Positions 22,798 through 35,063 of a DNA stretch of 64,000 nt are shown piece after piece. Every line of letters starts with the position of its first letter. Position 1 is the stretch's first letter. The stretch spans positions 310,001 to 374,000 of the forward strand of contig JARVKI010000032.1 of assembly GCA_036674765.1 (NCBI GenBank), written 5' to 3'. The DNA comes from Seiridium cupressi (Eukaryota; Ascomycota; Sordariomycetes; Amphisphaeriales; Sporocadaceae). The translations under genes were made by a program, and so were the position numbers. Below the pieces are notes generated by a model that did not search any database, was not told where the DNA came from, and worked only from the letters and a program-made list of their open reading frames with translations.

Positions 22798-23779
22798 TGG
22801 TTGACCGGCAGAGATATTCCATATTTTGAATAACAGACTTGATTGTAACGACAGTCTATACTAGAATCGAGAATGAGAGTATGAAAACCCGTATGCGAAG
22901 GGCCTGACGCCAAACTTGGACGTAATTCCACCTCCTTTCGTTTGTTTCAAGTGATCTACGATTGAAAATCCTTCCCCCAGACTGCTATAGTTCCCGAATA
23001 AAGGGTCCGAGCATAATTTCTCGGCACTATCTGGACACGCGATAAGAGTCAAGGTTATGTCCCAAAACACATTTAACAGTGACTGTGTAAACTGAGCGAT
23101 TAGACATTATATTTATGATTGCTACCAAGGACTTACGTCTTAGGAAAGCTCACAATCTCTCTCCCAATTAGTGAATCATATTTGGGTACTCGACAACCAC
23201 GATCATTTCGCATCCCTAATTTTCATATCTGTGCCTGTCGCTTCGCGCCAGTTATCTGGGGAATCTTACCGCCTGCCGCGCTATTGTTGGCCAGTAGTAG
23301 AGGTCTGTCTGACCGTTACGCCAATGCGTCTTGTGTTGGTTTCAGACGCTTGTTTAACAATATCCTCCTACCAGCCGCCGAGCTGAATTGCACCTAAGAG
23401 TATATCGAGCATTGTTTCCCGCCGGATCTGGATTTATTGCCCTCCAACCGGACTGTGTAGCGTCTCGCATAGTGCACATAAATGTTTGCGCATGGATTCT
23501 TTGGCGGAATAACTCGTGGTATGGGAGGCCCACGAGCTCATCAATGGTGGCTGCTAAGGTCTTGATCGTCGCCTATTATGCTTGTGTTCATCTACTGAAG
23601 CGTACTGAGATAACCCACAGTATTTCCAAGTTCATCTCATGGGGAAACCCTGTGCCGTTGGACCTTCAGATCGTGGTATCGTCAACCTAATGCACGGTGG
23701 GAGAGAGGTGTTCATAGTTCGAGGCTCTTCGACAAGACCTCCTCAAATGATACCTCAAGCGATGGTACAGTATTTCCTC
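22798..23779. other. Intergenic, no supported gene
   Basis: Only short ORFs, including a 69-aa minus-strand frame (23070-22861) that reads smoothly but has no recognisable feature. Confidence 0.4.
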
Positions 23780-24049
23780 CTATCTATAATACGCACCTTC
23801 CACTAGAGTATATCGCCTTCCAGTTGGCATATTTTCATCAAACCCTGTCAACATATCGTCCTTGGCTTGGGCTACTTCTGCCTTATTCGTGAGAAATCCA
23901 ACTTCAAAAAAGAGATCGATCTGGTTACTGGTCCAGTACCGGCAACCACGCCCGTTTGAATCAAATTCATATTTGTCCCTTCCGTACTCGATAATTGGGT
24001 CAATGGAACGGCCGACCGTCAGCCCACCAGCGCAGCTTAGTGGGGACAC
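23780..24049 (-). pseudogene. Fragment of a small fungal orphan protein (DUF7770-like tail)
   Basis: Minus-strand frame without an ATG at its 5' end. It contains GRGCRYWTSNQIDLFFEVG, then a helix and a terminal LVEGAYY. The GCR-W-TxxQ-DLF and final aromatic pattern resembles the C-terminal half of a family of uncharacterised fungal proteins (DUF7770 in my recollection). The N-terminal half is not visible upstream. It is probably a relic; a first exon hidden by an intron is possible. Confidence 0.35.
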
Positions 24050-25109
24050 ATCGGGTCCGGTTCGAGCACTTCTGGGCCATGATACCGACCCAGCTGACGC
24101 AGCTGCTTCCGACCTGTCATCCGAACCTCAGTCTGGCAATCACCGCCAAGCAATGGACTTGGCCCTCACTCAAGTGAACGGTGGCCCTTGATCATTTTAA
24201 ACGCTGTCCGCTGAGAGGCCAATGGTTAGTTCTGACTATACAATATTTCAGTCTTGTTCAACCACGTTCGCGTGGCCTACTCACATCGCAAATATTTCAA
24301 ACCTTATAGCTAACCCTATGTATCGGCTGGAAAGAGGATCCTGATATCGTTGGTATTGAGGTGTGTACTCCATCGCTACAAGACCCTTCTTGTTAGACGC
24401 GTATTGATTTGGACTTCACATGCTCATAAGCTACCACATCATTGCTAGTCTGATGACGGTCGACTACCTTGCTCTCCGTCCTGGTCCATCTAATAACTAT
24501 GAGCTACAGTAAACGAAGCTGGCCGGCGCCATCACCAAGTAGTAGCCAGCTCTTGTACGTAAGAACTCCCACCACAAAATCTTTGCACCTCTATATTCCA
24601 CTACATCCACATATGCCATCGCAGACATCAAAGCTTGCCGAGTAATATCTTCGCAGCCACAACTAGTTGTCTATACGCAAGGTATCTGAACCGGTTACCA
24701 CATGGATATAAATGTTGGTTAGAACCAACAAGCCGCTTCTTGCTTCTTCAGTGTATTGTATTAACCTGCTGGTCTGGCGCAACTCGGAGCATCTGCGGCT
24801 AAATTTGGCATGCCATACCAATTTAGTGGGTCTGTCCACCTGACCAACAACGTTCCGCCTCCCAAATCGCACAACGAACACAGCCACCAGCTAGAACATC
24901 GGCAGGAGAGAAGCATCAACCAACTCGACTCGGAAGACGGTTCTTCATCTGTCAGAAAAGTGATCCCACAGAATAATTTTAAAGATCGTATCAACGAGCT
25001 TCAAGGAATGGCACAGATACCTCTCAGTCAGTTCGGTCCATACAATACAATATTTCTGGAGATCAATCTATAGACAATCACACTACAAAGAGGGAGGATC
25101 CATCGCGGC
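24050..25109. other. Intergenic upstream of the APH-type kinase
   Basis: Nothing firmly supported. A plus-strand 87-aa frame (24810-25073) lies just ahead of the kinase ORF but has no recognisable motif. Confidence 0.4.
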
Positions 25110-25982
25110 ATGCCCAAGATGACCCCACCGAAGAACATATTGAAAGGCCAAGTGAATCTCGACAGCCTCTCCAACGAGGATCTTGTTCTCCTTTACTCAA
25201 CGAGCCCTGCCATTTATGAGTTCGGCGATAACAGGGTAGTCCGCATATCAGACGATCTAGTGCTAAAAGGAGGTTCCTGTGTGACCCCAGGTGAACCCGA
25301 GACCCAACTATTTGCTGCGAGTATTGGTCTCCCGGTTCCTACTGTACACCGCGTCTTCTCCAGACCACGAGAGGATGCCCTCATCCCCGACGAGCAGGGC
25401 TGGTACATCGTCATGGATTTCGTTCCCGGGCAGCCGTTGGAAAAGGCTTGGGACCAGCTGGACGCAGTCGCACGCAGCAACGTAGCTGTCCAAGTTGCAG
25501 AACTTACTCAGCAAATGCAGACTCATTCTATAACGGACATGCCACCTGGTCCAGTGGGGGGAAGTGAAGGCGAACCTTGGAACGGCCCGTGGTTCACCGA
25601 CTATGGCGCCGGCCCCTTCGAAACGCTCCAGGAAATGGAAGACTGGTATAATCACAAGATAGATGTTTGCCTTCGGTTGCACCAAACCTCGCCAGATATT
25701 CCACGCTTCCAATTTGATGACCTTGTGCTTACGCACATGGATATCGCCCCTCGGAACTTGATACTAGACAATACATCGAAGGACCTTTGGATTATCGACT
25801 GGGCTAGAGGCGGCATTTATCCAGTCGGTTTTGAGCAAGCCACACTTGCAGGACAATGTATGGGGGATTGGGATATAGAATTCCGTGAAGCGGTTCTTGG
25901 GAAGTTGTCGACGAGATGCGAGCAAGTGACGAGGCAATTGAAGGGGATCATGTACGGACTGACGACCGGGGCTTTCTTATAG
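25110..25982 (+). CDS. APH/choline-kinase-type phosphotransferase family protein
   Basis: A single exon of 290 aa. The N-lobe has VVRISDDLVLKGG (ATP-binding Lys candidate) and a conserved Glu region. The hinge is YIVMDFVPGQPLE. The catalytic loop is THMDIAPRNLIL (Brenner-type HxDxxxxN, near residue 209), and the metal-binding Asp is in IIDWARGG near 230. These are the features of fungal APH-family kinases, a very large family in Pezizomycotina whose substrates are mostly unknown. It should not be called an antibiotic-resistance gene on this evidence. The length is typical. The ATG is the first in frame; the leader is GA-rich. No partner genes are adjacent. Confidence 0.85.
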   Translation: MPKMTPPKNILKGQVNLDSLSNEDLVLLYSTSPAIYEFGDNRVVRISDDLVLKGGSCVTPGEPETQLFAASIGLPVPTVHRVFSRPREDALIPDEQGWYIVMDFVPGQPLEKAWDQLDAVARSNVAVQVAELTQQMQTHSITDMPPGPVGGSEGEPWNGPWFTDYGAGPFETLQEMEDWYNHKIDVCLRLHQTSPDIPRFQFDDLVLTHMDIAPRNLILDNTSKDLWIIDWARGGIYPVGFEQATLAGQCMGDWDIEFREAVLGKLSTRCEQVTRQLKGIMYGLTTGAFL

Positions 25983-27252
25983 TCAAACTGGTGCGTCATC
26001 GCCGCTCTGCAAATGAAGAGAGTTCTCGCGAGCCTTACTCTGCACAGAGTCCTTCCCGTAATCTTCTGGAGCGTTAATAAAAATGAGCATGAAAGGCAGA
26101 ATGGGTTGATTTCTTTTGGCATTAGTATCACACTCAGTGACAAATGTCCGAGCGGCAGCGCTTATCGTGCCATAGTGAGAGGCCAGGACGATGTCAAGTC
26201 CACTTCTTCCTCAACGGCCACGGACAGTAAGCGACGTCATATTAAGATTGAAATCACATAGACTTACTTTATACTTCCACTTTCTCAGCAGCACGAGCTC
26301 TAGCCATCTCGAAACCAAACAGAGCTTTCTCCGTCTCCCTTTAAGTACGGTCTGTCCCTTAGACTTCCTCGTCGCTGTTGTTCTCTATCCGGGTGAATTC
26401 TCGTTTTGTTCACTCTCCTTCCGTTCCCCTCGCGCGATATACTTCAATAGATCAAATATTTGTCCCGGCTTAGCTCCCATCCGTGAAGGTAGCTCACGCG
26501 CGGCTTCGATGCAAAACGCCCTATAACCAACTACGCTACGACATTGGTTCAAGCTTGGAACTGGCTTTTCTTATCCAGTACAAGCTAGAGACCAGTGTTG
26601 GGACAACAAACACAATCGATCTTTCCAACATCCGAAAGAGAGCGACCCGTCTAAATGTACTGAAAATCGTGAGTTGAACGGTACCTGGAAGCTCGGAGAA
26701 GGAATGAAGCTCGAATCCAGCTTGGTGAAGACGTTTTGCACAGAACAACATCATATTGCACATATATCATGGTTTTCGGTATGGCGATGTCCAAGACTGG
26801 AGGCTTTGGCATCAACAAATGGTAGGCCTCATGCTAGGGCTGCCAGGCAAAGTTGCCCTAGCAACCCTGTGGCAGTGCCAGCGCGACCCCATTACATATT
26901 AACGGAGAAGCTAACTGCTAGGATGACTGCGTCAACCACCTTACCTAATAGCTTACTCGCGCTAAGAATCAAATAACTGTCATTGCTGCTTGTATTAAAT
27001 ACTGGCGAGCTCAGATTGGGATTCCAACTCCTTAGTGAAGGTGTTAGACCACAATTATTTTGTCAAGAATGCGATTTTTGATAGTAGATTGCCAAGAGTC
27101 TTGGTGATTGGTCATTTATTGAAATTTGCTTAATTTGGAACGTCTAATTTCTGAACTACATGGCGTGGACACTCAATGCGCCTCTGTTTATGTCATAGCT
27201 TCACCGCGTCCACGACATACTTATAAGCGCCGATGGAGAAAGACCTACCAGA
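25983..27252. other. Intergenic, no supported gene
   Basis: Only short ORFs. On the minus strand near 26535 there is a perfect tRNA A-box-like TAGCGTAGTTGG, but no B-box follows at the right distance. Confidence 0.4.
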
Positions 27253-27570
27253 TTAATGGCGAATAACAAGCGCTTCTAGAGCCCGCAGGACGTCTCTAGG
27301 GATGTGCCCACCACGGAGTCGCTGAAGGATCAATTTGGCGAGCTCATCGTCCCTACGATCAGCGAGCTGTCGAAGATCTCGGATGGCATCTACATGAAGC
27401 ATGCAAACGTCACCACGCCATGATGAGAGACGGGACGTCGGAATGCAGTCAAGACAGGAAAAGGTTACAGGCTTCGTCTCAGTCAGTAGCATGAGGCCGT
27501 GCCCGTACTTTTCGAGCGTCTCCGCTTCATGGCCACAGGTCAAGAGCTCGCGGGCGACGTTGGCGGCCAT
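27253..27570 (-). CDS. Small hypothetical protein with CGHE/CLDC motif, 105 aa
   Basis: Minus strand. The open frame extends upstream, but the most likely start is the ATG at 27570 (MAANVARELLTCGHE). The N-terminal half has Cys-Gly-His and Cys-Leu-Asp-Cys pairs that could bind one zinc. The C-terminal half is an Arg/Leu-rich helix (LADRRDDELAKLILQRLRGG). No family is recognised. It may be one of the many small lineage-specific proteins of these fungi. The promoter side is AT-rich. A longer frame from 27723 would add a hydrophobic N-terminus. Confidence 0.45.
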   Translation of the reverse strand: MAANVARELLTCGHEAETLEKYGHGLMLLTETKPVTFSCLDCIPTSRLSSWRGDVCMLHVDAIRDLRQLADRRDDELAKLILQRLRGGHIPRDVLRALEALVIRH

Positions 27571-28633
27571 ATTGGAAGTTATCGGGTTGATATAAATGAT
27601 GATAGTTTGCAGGGCCACGGAGAGATGTTTGAATATTTGTTGTGTGCTGTGAATGCAAAATGCTATCTCCACGACTCTGAGGCACGGCTTATATACATGG
27701 AAAATATGTACAGCAGGGCCCAAGCTGCTCTTTCGCGCACAAGGGGACGTTTAGTAGGACAAAGAGACAAGGCCATTGTCGAATCAAAGCGTTCTTTGTT
27801 AGGTGGAACTCCTCCCTCCACTCACGTCTATGGTAGCTTCTCGCTGAGTGCTTTTTTGAGTCAGCAAGCCTTGTCGTGCCGCAGTGCCTATATTGCATTC
27901 CAGCAGCTTTTGAAAAGATGCGAACCAGCCATACAATAACTCCTCAAGGCATTATACTCGCGCAAGCTCTACTTTCTCCTTCGGCTAATGATTGCTACCC
28001 GGCCCATGACTACGCCGAATTAATCCAAAGACCATTTCCTTAGAGTCTCGGCAGACACATCGGCTACAAGAGGCGGCTGCAGGACTGCCGGCAATCATCT
28101 CTTGCTTAATCAGGACGGGTGGTTCGGTTGGATTTGAACGCTCCAATGCTATCAACACCACAAAGCAAGCGTAAATTCGCAGTCGAGTACTGCACCATTA
28201 AGCGGAGTAAGAAGGGGATGCTCATGAATGCAATACGCAAGGTTGCATTGAAATGGAGATTGAGAACCAAGGAGTGAAGCAATTTGGGGATCAGGAGCTA
28301 GCTTTGAGGAGCGTCGAGAGCGATGACGGGGATGATGATACAGAGGATGGTGACGGAGAGGTAAACAGTTTCGGAGACGTCATGCTGCTTAGATAAACGG
28401 AATGGAGATGGCTCGCAATTTCACTGGCTGCCGAGTCAAAAAAGAAAAAGAAAAAAGACTGGCACAGGCCTGTTATGATTACAGACATAATTATAATGCA
28501 AAAACCGGTTATCGATTGTAACGCATTTTATGAAGAGGTACTCAAGACCAATCATAATTTCAACCATCATGTAGTCTCGTACCTAGTTTTGACGACTGAA
28601 TGTGAACTGAGCCAATCAGCTAATAAGCACTGG
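27571..28633. other. Intergenic, no supported gene
   Basis: No frame of note. A purine-rich tract (aaaaaagaaaaagaaaaaag) lies at about 28438-28457. Confidence 0.4.
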
Positions 28634-29860
28634 TCAATAACCGGTCAATACCCGGGCGAAGCCAATTGTGACCCAGACGAGTCCTGACATCCCAAATCTC
28701 ATGCTGGGACTTGATTCTTTGTCGGCGCTGCTGGTCGAGTTTGAGCTGGCATCGAGACCCGGTCCATTGCACTGCCCTTTTACTCCACTAATTGAACTCT
28801 CATCCTTCGTAATTCCCTTAATGTCGCTCCCGCAGTCGTTTCGGTTAGCCAGCCACACAGCTCGGTTATCCTGATCGTACACAGCGTACACGGCCCTCAA
28901 GAATGTGTGCCCGAGGTAGTAAAAGTCGACCTCCTCCCTAAAGTTCTCATCCCAAGGGAATATAGACAAGTAGCACTTCACGGGCGCAGTCGTATAATCG
29001 ATCTCCTCTAGCATTTGGCTGGAGATGATGAAATCAGAATATGGGATACTGACGTTCAAGGCGCCAAAATGAAGATCCACTGAGCCCTGAACAATGTCCC
29101 TGTATCGACAAGGAATAATGTACCATTCATTCATCCAGTCGCTGGTGTTGCGAATACTGTACGCTGCAGCTACCTCATTGACAATATCCAGGGGGAGGTA
29201 GCTGAGTTCGCTCGTAGAATGTGTCATGACCTCGAAGCCGGGATATGACGTCACGTTGCCATCGTCTCCTCGCAAGGTGAGTTTATCTACATCCATTCAA
29301 TACCAAGGAAAATAGTTAGATCTATTCTGGCTCAGGTGTTGAGTATCGTTACCTGTATTCCGAGTAGTCGAACGGGTACGTCGGCGGGTCAATGACAGGT
29401 ACCCGCTGCAGTGCACCAGAGAACTTCTTGGTATCAATGCCACCAAGAACCAGAGAACCCTCGTTAGGACCATTATTCGTCCCCAATGAGAGTCCAAATG
29501 CTTTGGCCTGGGTCGCACCCTGCGATACTAGCTCGTCAACCACATTGGAGCGGTTGGAGTTGACACCCTGACCAAAACCAAGACCAAGAGACCCATAGTT
29601 CGCCGTGTTGGCATAGTTATAGACACCCAGAGTAATATTCTTAAGAGTATCTGGATGCATATTAGCTTACGTTGGAACTCAGAGTACTGGCCAGCGCTTA
29701 CTTTCGCCGTCAATAGTAAAGTCATCTATTCTTGTACCCCTGCATTCAACCACGATGTACGCGAGCAAGGAATACGAGAAAATGTCAGATTGCGCCGATG
29801 CAAGAATACGGCACAGCTTACACGGTAATTATAATTAAGCATGATTGCCAAAAGGACCAG
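28634..29860 (-). pseudogene. Pepsin-like aspartic protease relic with damaged active site
   Basis: Minus strand. Readable exons are 29734-29703 (GTRIDDFTIDGE), about 29651-29353 and 29286-28634. The first part shows the A1-family middle region (GSLGLGFGQG, then LSLGTNNGPNEGSLVLGGIDTKKFSG). The last part has the second-lobe region and a hydrophobic tail like a GPI-anchor signal after a Ser-rich stretch. The second catalytic motif, normally D-[ST]-G-[ST], reads HST (VMTHSTSELSYLP). The intron between the last two exons (29352-29287, gtaacg to gtag with a ctaac branch) leaves the frames one base out of register. The first lobe with its DTGS is not found. Role of intact relatives: cell-surface yapsin-like protease. 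Not likely active. Confidence 0.7.
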
Positions 29861-30563
29861 CGCCTAACTGACTTGTCGCTAGGTCGATCTAGGCCTTCTT
29901 GTCACGATCGACCCGCTTTGCCAAGACGACAATCTCCGGCTCGAAGAAGCAGGATTGTGGGTGCCTAAACTTCACGATAGCTTCAAGATTGCTCTCAATT
30001 CTCTCAGAGCCTATTGACAAGTCGAATGATCGAATGGCTGACCTTGTCTGTTCACGAGACTAGGTTCTATCATCTTTTGCAACAAGGGGCACGGCATCCT
30101 GACCTACATACGTACACCAATCAGGTCTAATAAGAATCTATACTAACGAGCACGGGGTGGGCGAGATCGCGTCAATTGCATGTACACAAGCAGCCGTTCA
30201 TCGCCCATCTGCAATGAAATTACCATGTACTTGTTCCTCTCTTTGACCCAGTCCTTGAGACTTTCATCAACATAGACATATATTAGTAGAAAGACTGGTC
30301 CACTCACTTGGATCTTCTTGTCCGGCTTCGGGCAATCTCGTCACGTGACTTTCCCGAATGTCGGCAAAAATACTGACTCGAGTAATTCTCTGGAATTCTC
30401 TCATCCGGCTGCGAAAAAGGGAGGCACTTCGTAATAGCTCCTGATCCCTGCTCTTACCCGACGTGTTGCCGATCGCTTTGCCGTCGGCCGGTCGCGCCTT
30501 ATACCATTGAACTTCCCTACCACTCCGGCCACTGAGGCGCTACCCCGTACCCACCCTCTGGCA
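29861..30563. other. Intergenic between protease relic and Zn2Cys6 gene
   Basis: Contains a CACGTG element at about 30342. In-frame ATG at 30507 precedes the preferred start at 30564. No gene seen. Confidence 0.4.
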
Positions 30564-32901
30564 ATGGCCGACGATGCTCGTTCTTCTCATAGTCCGGGAT
30601 CCCGCGAGTCTACGGGCACTCGCCCATACCGATCGCATAGAATCCCGGCATGTGATTTCTGTCATCGGCGTAAGTCCCGCTGCCACAGGCTCCGCCTTGA
30701 TGAGCCGTGCTCACTTTGTCGCACACACCGGAAGGAGTGTACAACCAATGTTAGTGACCGCACAAGGCCTAGACGCATGGTGCCACGTCCACAGCATTTA
30801 GAATATCCGGAACAGTTGTCAGCTTCCTCATCGACAGTCTCAATGGCTGCTGGGAGGAGTGAATCGAGAGAAGAACTATCCGCGATCGGACAGGCTGCTA
30901 ATCTGGCTGAGGGCTCACTTGTCACGACGTCGCCCGCGGCTACGGGTGCAGGCCTTTCTGGTCATATCATTGGCCCAACTCTCGCACGGGACGCGCAAAT
31001 GATAGAGCAATTCCTCTCGCCGAGAGAGGGGATAGCTGAGAGTCATGTCCGACCCAATCCCTACAGCGTTTACTCCGACAACCCTTCCAATCCAGTTGTA
31101 TACATGAAGGTTCCGAAACAACGAACCGCCGCGTCTTCCGGCAACGGAACACCAGGTTTCAAGCAGTGCGAGATCATGAATAGAATATTAGAACCTCTGG
31201 GTCCAAGTCTTGTTGAGCTGTGAGTGAAGCTGGACATATCTATAAGCGAGTGTGACACCGGTTAATATGTCCATGATAGATATTTCAATGTGATTCACTC
31301 ACCTTTTCCTATTCTTGACGAAATGGCCGTGATGAAGGCATACCACCAAGGTGCACTACCCCACACGCTCGTCTGTGAGATCTACGCAGTGTCACTCGTC
31401 TTCTGGGAGTTGTCGGACAAGATCATCTCGAGCTACCGTCCCTTACCTGACGTCCGCTATTTGTGGAACCTCACAGTCAGCGCCCTGCATGTTGATTTCC
31501 TCTCCCCCAGCCTCTCCACCGTACTCGCCTGCATCCTTGACCTGTTAGGTCGTCCCATCACCTCGATCACGTATAACGCCGTCAATGTGGGCAGTGCTGT
31601 CGCGCTCGCTCAAAGTCTGGGTCTCAATCGCGACTCCAGCGACTGGAATCTTGATCGAAGACAAAAAAGTCTTCGTGTACGGACCTGGTGGGGCCTGCTC
31701 ATTCACGACTATTGGTAAGCTGCCGCAGCCCTGACTTAGCTTTGCGAATGACGTGCTACTAACTGAAGCCAACAGGGCGAGTCTATGTCATGGAACTCCA
31801 TCCCACATTCATCGTGATCAGTGGGATGTAGCTATGCCCGAGATAAGCACGATCCTAGACGATGCTCCATTCGGCGACCCAAGTGTGGCCAAGGCTCGAC
31901 AGATGGGAGCGCAATCATTCGTTGCCTTATGCAAGCTTACCAAGATTCTGGGCGAGGTTCTGCCAATCATCTATTCACTACGGCGTGAAGCTCTGGAGCA
32001 TACCCTCAAGACTCTCAGACGTATTGAAACATATATCGATGATTGGCAGGACTCGCTGCCCTCCTGGTTGAATCCGGATGATGTTCTATTTGGTCGTAAT
32101 CAGCCCGGTGCATTGAATCTGCGACTTTCATTCCTGGCAGTGAAGATGTGCATCCGCCGTGTGGCTCTTCAGGTTGACATTTCCCACAGCCTACTGGGGC
32201 ATGACCATTCTCACTAACAACAACAGGCTACACGGGTACTCAATGATGAAGAATCACGTTACCGTCAAGTTCAATGCATCAAAGCTGGAAGTACACTGAT
32301 TGATTTCGTCGTCTCGCTTTCCGTTGACGAGACAAAAGCGTTCTGGCTGCCCTGTAAGACACCCCTCTCTGCGCAGACTCGTGCCAGTTTGTCAAATACT
32401 TATCCTGCCACAGATACCGCGTACCACTTTGTTTCAGCAGCGACTCTAATGATGAGATGTGCATTGGAAGCTGAGACGGATGCCGGCGCGAACGACTGTG
32501 TCAAAAGCGCCCGCAAGCTGATAGACTATCTCCGAAAGATGAAGACTGACACGAACTGGGACCTAGCTGACATTTGCCTGGGTCAATGCGAATCAATGGT
32601 AAAGCACATGAGTGAGGGCGATTATCTGGAATACCGCAGGAGGAAGGTCGCGAGCGACAGATCTCAGCATGTGCAGCCCCAGTTTCAGGTAACTGGTCGT
32701 GCTGACATGGGGCATGTTGACGAGAACGGCCATGTCGCCGATGCACAGTCTACCTTACATAACAGTACAGTAGTCATGACAGACGGTTTCCTAGGTGACG
32801 ATACGAGGATGCTAGAGGATTGGCAGCAATACATGCCGGAAAATTTCTATTTTCCCGAGCTATGGCAGGTCTCACATAACGACCTGGAACGCTGGACATA
32901 A
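30564..32901 (+). CDS. Zn2Cys6 transcription factor with fungal_trans domain
   Basis: Five exons: 30564-31219, 31280-31714, 31776-32172, 32227-32353 and 32414-32901, giving 700 aa. All introns (60, 61, 54 and 60 nt) keep phase. The zinc cluster CDFCHRRKSRC plus CSLCRTHRKEC lies near residues 30-60. The middle homology region is clear: FNVIHSPFPILDE, then LIHDYW joined across an intron to ASLCHGTPSHIHRDQWDV, and FWLPYTAYHFVSAATL. ATG 30564 has good context; an in-frame ATG at 30507 would add 19 residues. It is nuclear by family. Neighbours are the monocarboxylate-type carrier (convergent, 34 bp away) and ACC deaminase, which it might regulate (inference). Sequence intact. Confidence 0.92.
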
Positions 32902-32935
32902 CATCAATAAATGCTACCATGATTTCTCGCCAAAG

Positions 32936-34452
32936 CTAGAAGCCACTACACCATTGCCAATCCGAATCCTCCTTTTGAGATTCGACTGCTATCAAGAAAG
33001 CAGTCCCAATAGATAGGCAGGCACCCCCAAAAGCAAAATGCGTACTTGTACTCGTTATTGCCTATTTTGATCAACTCACTAGCCAACGGCGGACCGGTCA
33101 GGTTTGTCTAGCTGATGACCGAATATACCATTCCCATTCTAGTTCCCGCTTTTCGCATATCCGTCGTTAATGATGACAGTGCTGCAGGGAAAAGACCCTG
33201 CACTGTGGCTCCTAGAATACCTGTGGAAAAGAGACAAAGTCCGTCAGTCGGGGTGTGCATTTCGAATTAGGAAAGTTCGGCTTTGGGATATTAAATCCCT
33301 GCGACTTACCATATAAGACTGCCCATGCATACAATGCGCCCACACTTCGCACAGCGTTCCAGCAATAAGTGAGTACCACATAGCAGAAGGCTGCTGGCGT
33401 GACTACATTGAGAGGACCGAGATACAAATCTGCAAGAAGGCCAGGAAACACACGGCCGATGGCACCAACACCATTCATTATCATGAGAAGATCGATTGAT
33501 GTGTCATAAGAAAACGAAAGGATGTTGCGGCTGAATTGGCCAATGCTAGGTCTCGTTAGTATTCGGGACCCGGAAGGCAGGTTCACGGCTATACAGACTA
33601 GTAAAACGCAAAATAGACACCCCAGAAGTTCTAAATGAAGATAGAATTAGGCATACAGAGGACCTTTCAGGGACAGTGTTGAAATGAAAACGTACGAAGA
33701 GCATCCCAATGGTGAACAACGTATACGTCAGTTCTTTGGAGGCCGCTAATTCGAGCAGCGGTCCGGAACGTCGCGGCCACAGTCTAGTCCACATGACGAG
33801 ATTTGCAACGAGCAATGTGACAAATTGTACGAGCGCCATTGCTCTCATAGTCCAAACGAATCCGATAGTCAACAGAAGCTGACGCACCATAGCCTGATAG
33901 ATTAAACCCCCGGTCGCAGAGCCGCTGATGGCAATGCCAATACCAAGCCTCTGAGAGAGGAACAACTGCCAGTATGTGGTAGATAACGAAGCCATCAAGC
34001 TTCCGAGGACTGCCAAGGCCGAGCCTGCTGCTCTAGTGCGACACGAAAGTGCCCGGCACCTGCAAGCCGACCCGTGAGGGTACCGACTACGAACAAGAAG
34101 AATACTTGCATCGACCCGATCCAGCTGTATCAGAAGCAGGGCGGCCAAGAGACCCTTGATAACACGACTGGAAGACACCAAACGAGTTGATGATGCCCCA
34201 TGTATTGACAATTACGAGATGAGCCATCAATGCTTGTGTCCAGGCAACCCAGCCTCCATCTGGTGGCGGAGGATCGATGTCGGTTGATAAGTCGGGCTCT
34301 GCTGTTGTGCAAGGAGTTTGGCTGCCTTCTTCTATATCCGATGACAAATTGAAGTCGGTCGTAGGGGACGGTTCTCCCGCTCTGTCGTCATTGTGGGTAG
34401 GTTTGTTACAGGAGCGTGAGCTTCGTGTGAACAAATTGAATGTGGGTGCCAT
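32936..34452 (-). pseudogene. Monocarboxylate-porter-like MFS transporter, inactivated
   Basis: Minus strand. The N-terminal MCT hallmark PDGGWVAW and the first helix are in the frame starting at 34452. The next helices (SMQVFFLFVVGTLTG) are in a second frame and the rest in a third. Probable one-base losses lie near 34115 and 34045. Later parts splice well: intron after GMLF (about 65 nt), one inside FAFY, and one after AVLYG. An in-frame TAG (33110-33108) falls before TNLTGPPLA, and a C5 run (33024-33028) shifts the frame again near the C-terminus. Predicted role of an intact copy: plasma-membrane uptake or export of a carboxylate or amino-acid derivative. It lies divergent to ACC deaminase across 611 bp. 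Confidence 0.8.
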
Positions 34453-35063
34453 TGTCGACGAACATAGACCAGTCGTGTTTTTTCGAGAGAATCTTGATCA
34501 TTCCAGTATGGATGCAATTTCTCTCGACGCCATCTTAGAATAGACAAACAATGTCAACTTTACATCAGACCCCGCACCAGGCCCCGGAACACTCTTATAC
34601 TCCATCGGCTTGGAATGCGCCGTAGCTAGCCGCATTTTGGATGCGATCCTCGCCGATATATTTTTTCGTCTATTCTATATGTTGGACCTTTGCAGATTAT
34701 CTCCATCATGTTTGCAAGCACTCATTGCTCATCGAGTCTGTTGGTTTCCTAAAATGGACAGGTGAAGCTCTGGCTCTGTGGGGAGAGTTTGCCGACGGCG
34801 AAGATTGTGCTATCTACTGTGTGTGTACAATGCCGCCGAGATCCACTTTCGGCCGATACTTCGGGAAACCCGATCCCTTGCCCAATAATATATGATCCTA
34901 TCGGGAAAAGGCCACTGTCACGGAGCAAACACGCAACGGACCAAATTTGAAAATACTGTATAAGTAGGGGAGGCATACCCCCGGTTTTCGCGTGCGACCA
35001 AAGGAAAACAACATATACATTAGCATTAACGCCTCTATATTCATCCGATAAACAACTTCAACC
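34453..35063. promoter_or_regulatory. Divergent intergenic region, MFS pseudogene / ACC deaminase
   Basis: 611 bp. CCGATAAAC lies close to the deaminase ATG. CCGATA/CGATCC-like GATA cores are present but none matches the iron-GATA consensus. No transcription signal can be fixed. Confidence 0.4.

Noticed and set aside
22861..23070. 69-aa minus-strand ORF after the SDR gene
   Set aside because: Reads smoothly but too short and without any recognisable feature.
24810..25073. 87-aa plus-strand ORF ahead of the APH-type kinase
   Set aside because: No motif, low complexity, and no intron linking it to the kinase frame.
25110..25982. APH-type kinase as an antibiotic-resistance gene
   Set aside because: The APH fold is widespread in fungi with other substrates; nothing here shows aminoglycoside specificity.
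26480..26560. Minus-strand tRNA-like A-box TAGCGTAGTTGG
   Set aside because: No GGTTCGANTCC B-box at the right distance and no acceptor-stem pairing; probably chance or a destroyed copy.
30335..30350. CACGTG E-box before the Zn2Cys6 gene
   Set aside because: A single six-base word is expected by chance in this length.
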